Positions 32,558-34,606 of a stretch of 34,606 nt of DNA are shown one piece after another. The notes beneath the pieces were generated by a model, which did no database searches, had not been told where the DNA came from, and saw only the letters and a program-made list of their open reading frames with translations. The stretch spans positions 1-34,606 of the forward strand of contig NZ_BSEV01000047.1 in NCBI RefSeq assembly GCF_027922005.1, given 5' to 3'. This DNA is from Streptosporangium carneum (GTDB lineage Bacteria; Actinomycetota; Actinomycetes; Streptosporangiales; Streptosporangiaceae). Position 1 is the stretch's first letter, and every line of letters begins with the position of its first letter. The translations under genes and the position numbers were made by a program.

Positions 32558-33016
32558 TAAGCACCTCTAGAAAGACCGACGCCAAGACTCACCAATCCTT
32601 ACCTACTCGCAGCGTCACCGCCACTCCCTTCCTGAAATCATCCGTCAGCGATGACCTGCCGGAGTCGGCCGGTTGATTCGGATGAGGGATCTCGAACGTT
32701 GCGTCTGGCCAGCGGGGTCGCCGTTACGACCCCACCCTTCACGGTTCTCCGACTCATACTCGCAGCCAGACGCAAGAAATCCCTCCCACTCTCGGAAGGA
32801 TTGATCCACCTCTGCCTATGAATCAATGGGATGATTCCCTTGTTTTGCTTTCGCGGGAAGAATTTCTATGCCTAGACTGCCTTACCGACGGCAGATCGAC
32901 CATCGGGTTGGCAGTCCGACTCAGAGCGGATGATGACAGTCATTGGTCTATCTCGGGCTGGAGTCGACGTCACCACCTAATCGAAGTCCGTTTTTTCTAA
33001 TTCGAGGGGAAATGCA
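32558..33016. other. Intergenic region with an imperfect palindrome
   Basis: About 459 bases with no convincing gene. It contains the structured inverted repeat described separately and AT-richer sequence before the XRE gene. Two short frames (minus 32638-32826, plus 32818-33000) lack ribosome binding sites and recognisable family features. Confidence 0.45.
32699..32775. repeat. Nested inverted repeat, possible MITE-like or structured RNA element
   Basis: TTGCGTCTGGC (32699-32709) and GCCAGACGCAA (32765-32775) are perfect 11-bp inverted repeats. GGGGTCG-CCGTTA-CGACCCC (32714-32733) is nested inside, and a GAGGGAT/ATCCCTC pair lies just outside. It may be a mobile miniature element, a terminator or an RNA structure. 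Confidence 0.6.
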
Positions 33017-33844
33017 ATGGAAATGGCGCCGTCTCTCGACCCCGGATCCCCCCGTGTGCGCTTCGGCAGCGAGATGAGGCGTCTGCGGGAGGCCGCGCAG
33101 CTCTCACAGTCCGCCGTGGCCTCCCGTCTCGGTTGCACCCAGACCCAGGTGAGCCGCCTGGAGAAGGCCGCCCGGACGCCGTCGAAGTCCGACGCCGAGA
33201 ACCTGGACCGTCTCTTCGGCGAGGTCGACGGCGTCTCCTTCGTCCGGCTCTACCAGCGCATCGCCGCCCAGCCCGGCAGCCCGATCTGGTTTCGGAACTG
33301 GGCCGAGGAGATCGAGCCTGCCGCCCGCATCCTGCGTTCCTGGGATCCCCTGTTGGTGCCAGGGCTTCTCCAGACGGAGTCCTATGCTCACCACCTCTTC
33401 AGTCAGGCTCCCCAAACCACCCCCAATGAGGTGGAAGAGCGAGTTCAGGCCCGCATACGGCGGCAGCGCATCCTCGACCAGGACAATTCCCCACTTTTCG
33501 TCGTCCTCATCGACGCGGGCGTGCTACATCGCGAGGTGGGCGGAGCCGAGGTGATGCGTGAGCAGCTCGATCATCTGCTGGATGTCGTCCAGAGGCCGAC
33601 CGTTTCCATTCAGATCGTCGACCCGAAGTGTCTGACGGGTCTACTGAGCGCATTCATGATCGCTGAGCTTCCGGACGGGCGGCCCGATGTCATTTACGTG
33701 GACTCCTCGACCGAAGGACAGATCACAACCGACCTTGATTCCGTAACCGCGATCTGGAAGCGCTATGAGGCGATACGAACCTGGGCCTATCCTGAGCACG
33801 TATCACTGAAAATGGCCGAGGAAGTGAGACGGGAATGGACCTGA
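33017..33844 (+). CDS. XRE-family regulator with DUF5753 domain
   Basis: A 275-residue DNA-binding protein. An XRE helix-turn-helix is at about 15-70 (LREAAQLSQSAVASRLGCTQ, VSRLEKAARTPSK) and the C-terminal DUF5753 domain at ~90-270 (RSWDPLLVPGLLQTESYAH, RQRILDQDNSPLFVVLIDAG, QIVDPKCLTGLLSAFMIAEL). GGGG lies seven bases before the ATG at 33017. It overlaps the DUF397 gene by ten bases. Such pairs are abundant in actinomycetes and have been linked to development and to toxin-antitoxin-like regulation. Confidence 0.93.
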   Translation: MEMAPSLDPGSPRVRFGSEMRRLREAAQLSQSAVASRLGCTQTQVSRLEKAARTPSKSDAENLDRLFGEVDGVSFVRLYQRIAAQPGSPIWFRNWAEEIEPAARILRSWDPLLVPGLLQTESYAHHLFSQAPQTTPNEVEERVQARIRRQRILDQDNSPLFVVLIDAGVLHREVGGAEVMREQLDHLLDVVQRPTVSIQIVDPKCLTGLLSAFMIAELPDGRPDVIYVDSSTEGQITTDLDSVTAIWKRYEAIRTWAYPEHVSLKMAEEVRREWT

Positions 33845-34035
33845 ACGCCGCAGTGTGGCGGAAGTCGTCGCGCTCTGGAGACAACGGCGGCCAATGTGTT
33901 GAGGTGGCCACCAATCTTCCCGGGGTAATCGCCGTCCGCGACAGCAAAGACCCGGACGGTCCCAAACTGCTTTTTGCCCCCGCCGAATGGAGTGCGTTCA
34001 TCGGTGGTGTCAAAGTCGGTGATTTCGACCGCTGA
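33835..34035 (+). CDS. DUF397 domain protein
   Basis: A 66-residue DUF397 protein with the typical WRKSSRSGDNGGQCVEVA motif and a VAVRDSKDPDGP-like loop (here IAVRDSKDPDGPKLLFAPAE). It overlaps the upstream XRE/DUF5753 gene by ten bases, indicating translational coupling, and is its expected partner. The stop is at 34033-34035. Confidence 0.93.
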   Translation: MDLNAAVWRKSSRSGDNGGQCVEVATNLPGVIAVRDSKDPDGPKLLFAPAEWSAFIGGVKVGDFDR

Positions 34036-34101
34036 CCTGGTTGGGTGACTCGCCCGTCTCCCCGCCGTGATCCTCTCCTGCCGCCTATCGGTCGTCCTCC
34101 G

Positions 34102-34269
34102 TCATCCGCCTGCGGGTCCGGCCATGACGGCCAGGTCTGCCCCGAAGGCATCAGGAGGCAGGTTGCCGGTGAGCGCCGCGTCCGGTAGGGCGGCTCCGTC
34201 GGCGGAGGTGTCCAGGGCGTCGCGGGGGTCTTCCGACTGTGCCGGTCGCCGATACCTCTCTTTCGGCAA
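34102..34269 (-). CDS. Small hypothetical protein
   Basis: A 55-residue reading frame from a TTG at 34267-34269. The sequence begins MPKERYRRPAQSEDPRDALD and ends PPDAFGADLAVMAGPAGG-stop. Its acidic, proline- and alanine-rich but non-repetitive composition looks coding, and an in-frame stop two codons upstream fixes the start near here. No ribosome binding site is strong. It is shorter than common gene-calling limits. The family is not recognised, and the call is tentative. Confidence 0.42.
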   Translation of the reverse strand: MPKERYRRPAQSEDPRDALDTSADGAALPDAALTGNLPPDAFGADLAVMAGPAGG

Positions 34270-34474
34270 CCATCACACGGCACGATGGGGACATGTTGGC
34301 TACAAGCGAAGTCACGCCTGTGTCAGCTTTGGGTCAGCCCAGTCCGTCCGGCTCGGACCGGTTGCCCGCCGCGTCGCTGTGACGGCGTCGGAGCCTTTGA
34401 CCGACGACGTCCACACCGCCCGCGCGGTGCCGGGCCGCCCGGCGGCCGTACCCCCCAAGGCCGAGGAGAGCACC

Positions 34475-34606
34475 GTGGACGCCGAGAACTACCCCGTCGA
34501 GGAGTTCGACGACGATGAGAATGAGACCAGGGGCATCAGCCGCAAGACCCTGCTGAAGGCCGCCATCATAGGTGCCCCGATCCCGCTGCTGATGGGCAGC
34601 CAGATC
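34475..34606 (+). CDS. N-terminus of an exported or membrane-anchored protein (partial)
   Basis: The gene runs off the right edge; 44 codons are visible. The GTG at 34475-34477 has GAGGAG six bases upstream and begins an acidic stretch (DAENYPVEEFDDDENE). This is followed by a Tat-like signal or membrane anchor: SRKTLLKAAIIGAPIPLLM, with an RK pair and hydrophobic core. The frame stays open upstream to a GTG at 34379. That GTG overlaps the stop of a 29-codon frame, so a longer protein cannot be excluded. Function is unknown. Confidence 0.6.
   Translation, partial: MDAENYPVEEFDDDENETRGISRKTLLKAAIIGAPIPLLMGSQI

Noticed and set aside
32818..33000. A 60-residue plus-strand frame before the XRE gene
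   Set aside because: No ribosome binding site, no recognised family and AT-rich composition typical of a promoter region.

Overview
The window is high-GC DNA with frequent GTG starts and several likely leaderless promoters. Gene content includes a family 2B encapsulin, an FXSXX-COOH RiPP locus, DUF5753/DUF397 pairs and a WXG100-type protein. This points to a filamentous actinobacterium; Streptosporangiales is my best inference, without a database check.

Layout. Positions 1-3118 (minus strand) hold a family 2B encapsulin shell gene, a polyprenyl diphosphate synthase with a repetitive disordered N-terminus (probably the encapsulated cargo) and the first codons of a ParA/ArsA-like ATPase. Positions 3684-5015 (plus) hold a conserved helical protein and NAD kinase. 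Positions 5053-12037 carry a four-helix membrane protein, RecQ, a beta-lactamase-family serine hydrolase, an ECF sigma factor with a SnoaL-like tail and an alpha/beta hydrolase.

Positions 12054-19756 (minus) are a complete FXSXX-COOH system: precursor FxsA (57 codons, ending FNSSI), radical SAM/SPASM maturase FxsB with a fused HExxH domain, TIR-like FxsC, and the large STAND/TPR protein FxsT. Directly upstream on the same strand lie a SLATT (DUF4231-like) membrane protein and a SLOG-domain protein, a pairing expected of nucleotide-sensing conflict systems.

Positions 21870-24127 hold the most striking feature: a TROVE/Ro60-like (Rsr) gene preceded on the same strand by four head-to-tail Y-RNA-like elements. 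All four share one Ro-binding-stem layout (GGGT, CGAA, a 9-bp covarying helix, TTATC) closed by a long outer helix. Two carry a complete circularly permuted tRNA module, one carries only a T-arm and a UUCG-capped acceptor-like hairpin, and one has no tRNA module. An Rnl2-family RNA ligase lies 4 kb away, so the neighbourhood has an RNA-repair/RNA-quality theme.

Positions 24189-29526 contain a relic of a duplicated membrane-protein gene, a secreted M4 (thermolysin-type) protease, small membrane proteins (one frameshifted twice) and the RNA ligase. Positions 29733-32557 hold a WXG100-like protein, a large protein that may be its secreted partner, and a convergent lipoprotein. The window ends with an XRE-DUF5753/DUF397 pair, a small divergent hypothetical gene and the start of a gene for an exported or membrane-anchored protein.
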